A stretch of DNA of 64,000 nucleotides from Massilia aquatica (GTDB lineage Bacteria; Pseudomonadota; Gammaproteobacteria; Burkholderiales; Burkholderiaceae_D), in assembly GCF_011682045.1 (NCBI RefSeq), contig NZ_VVIW01000004.1, forward strand, positions 62,001 to 126,000. Reading direction: 5' to 3'. Numbering within the stretch: position 1 is the first letter of the stretch; each line of letters opens with the position of its first letter. Under the pieces are notes generated by a model. It was not told where the DNA came from, did not search any database, and was given only the letters and a program-made list of their open reading frames with translations. Below are positions 63,083-64,000 of the stretch, piece by piece. A program made the position numbers and the translations under genes.

Positions 63083-64000
63083 ACCAACACCCTTTCGATG
63101 CCGCCGCTGTTGGCGCGGGCCACGTATTCGGGCAGCCAGTTCTCGCCCAGCTTGTGGCGCGCCATTTCGACCACGATGTAGTCGGCGGTGGTGCCGGCAT
63201 CGTCGTTGTAGCGCGACAGCCCTTGCAGGCACGATGGGCAGCTGGTCAGGATCTTGACGTCGCCGGTGAAACCATCGGCGCGCAGCTTGTCGGCGCCCTT
63301 CTCCATCTCGCCTTCCTTGCGGAAGCGCACCTGGGTGGCGATGTCGGGACGCGACACGCCGAAGGTGCCGGACTCGCCGCAGCAGCGGTCGTTCTTTTCG
63401 ATCTTGACGTTGTCCACCGTCGACACCAGCGCATTGACCGTCTTGACCGAATCCTGCAGCTTCATCGGATTGTGGCAAGGCTCATGGTACATGTAGCGCG
63501 TGCCGGACACGCCCTCTAACTTCATGTCCTTTTCGAGCAGGTACTCGTGAATGTCCATGATGCGGCAGCCCGGGAAGATCTTGTCGAACTCGTAGGTCGC
63601 CAACTGGTCGTAGCAGGTGCCGCACGACACCAGCACGGTCTTGATGTCGAGATAATTGAGCGTGTTGGCCATGCGGTGGAACAGCACGCGGTTATCGGTC
63701 ATCATCTTGTCGGCCTTGTCGTACTGGCCGGCGCCGCGCTGCGGATAGCCGCAGCACAGGTAACCGGGCGGCAGCACGGTTTGCACGCCCACTTCCCACA
63801 GCATGGCCTGCGTGGCCAGGCCCACTTGCGAGAACAGCCGCTCCGACCCGCAGCCGGGGAAGTAGAACACGGCTTCGGTATCGGCCGTGGTCACTTTGGG
63901 GTTGCGGATGATCGGGATGATCTTGTCGTCTTCGATGTCGAGCAGCGCGCGCGCTGTTTTCTTGGGCAGGTTGCCCGGCATTTTCTTGTTGATGAAGTGG
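63079..64000 (-). CDS. FAD/Fe-S oxidoreductase, C-terminal part (start beyond window)
   Basis: About 307 residues are visible. They carry two CCG-type cysteine-rich domains: FPGCGSERLFSQVG with LCCGYPQRG and VSCGTCYD, then YHEPCHNP with RCCGESGTFG and TSCPSCLQG. This is the heterodisulfide-reductase-like end of large fused FAD-linked (glycolate-oxidase/DUF3683-type) oxidoreductases. The frame runs through the window edge (HFINKKMPGNLPKK), so the internal ATG at 63981 is not the start. The electron donor is unknown, perhaps D-lactate or glycolate. Confidence 0.88.
   Translation of the reverse strand, partial: HFINKKMPGNLPKKTARALLDIEDDKIIPIIRNPKVTTADTEAVFYFPGCGSERLFSQVGLATQAMLWEVGVQTVLPPGYLCCGYPQRGAGQYDKADKMMTDNRVLFHRMANTLNYLDIKTVLVSCGTCYDQLATYEFDKIFPGCRIMDIHEYLLEKDMKLEGVSGTRYMYHEPCHNPMKLQDSVKTVNALVSTVDNVKIEKNDRCCGESGTFGVSRPDIATQVRFRKEGEMEKGADKLRADGFTGDVKILTSCPSCLQGLSRYNDDAGTTADYIVVEMARHKLGENWLPEYVARANSGGIERVLV

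Overview
The window is high-GC, gene-dense chromosomal DNA from a betaproteobacterium, most likely Oxalobacteraceae (Massilia, Duganella or Janthinobacterium type). I infer this from the gene order FmdB-DUF502-aspS-nudB and DUF971/ubiE/Tim44-like/ubiJ/ubiB, from a PEP-CTERM protein, and from the protein sequences themselves. No database search was run. No tRNA, rRNA, CRISPR array, insertion sequence, integrase or phage gene was seen.

Layout. 1-7 kb is an accessory edge. It holds a truncated serine hydrolase with a divergent LysR regulator, two paralogous secreted HAD/LNS2 phosphatase-like proteins flanking a PEP-CTERM protein, a small two-repeat protein, and an M15-type peptidase gene followed by a small periplasmic protein. 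6.9-15.1 kb is a minus-strand fatty-acid beta-oxidation operon with its own TetR regulator: acyl-CoA dehydrogenase, 3-hydroxyacyl-CoA dehydrogenase/enoyl-CoA hydratase, hotdog thioesterase, thiolase and enoyl-CoA hydratase. 15.3-17.9 kb carries hslR, a cardiolipin-synthase-like phospholipase D and an EEP-family phosphatase/nuclease; a 91-bp stretch at the cls/hslR junction is present in three tandem copies.

18-31.8 kb is a sulfur-scavenging hub. ssuEADCB on the minus strand diverges from a plus-strand run of a SfnB/DszC-like flavin monooxygenase, a MetNIQ-type importer, an NtaA/DszA-like monooxygenase and a second sulfonate-type ABC importer. SsuE is the only flavin reductase seen and could supply reduced FMN to all three monooxygenases. 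32-41.6 kb holds three large paralogous RTX proteins built from composite modules, with a serine acetyltransferase gene (cysteine synthesis) between the first two. Two of the RTX genes share an almost identical promoter block.

41.6-50.5 kb is core metabolism on the minus strand: nudB, aspS, DUF502, FmdB, TPMT-like methyltransferase, ubiB, ubiJ, a Tim44-like protein and ubiE, plus a plus-strand parvulin lipoprotein. 50.6-60.7 kb is a complete glycerol catabolic module (glpD, glpSTPQUV-type ABC importer, glpK, divergent glpR). 60.8-64 kb has two unknown small genes, then DUF971, HIT and the C-terminal end of a large FAD/Fe-S oxidoreductase.

The core genes at 7-18, 41.6-50.5 and 62.2-64 kb lie almost entirely on the minus strand, in an order I remember as contiguous in other Burkholderiales. 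The sulfur/RTX block and the glycerol block therefore look like two cargo insertions into one conserved neighbourhood. This rests on remembered synteny and is testable.
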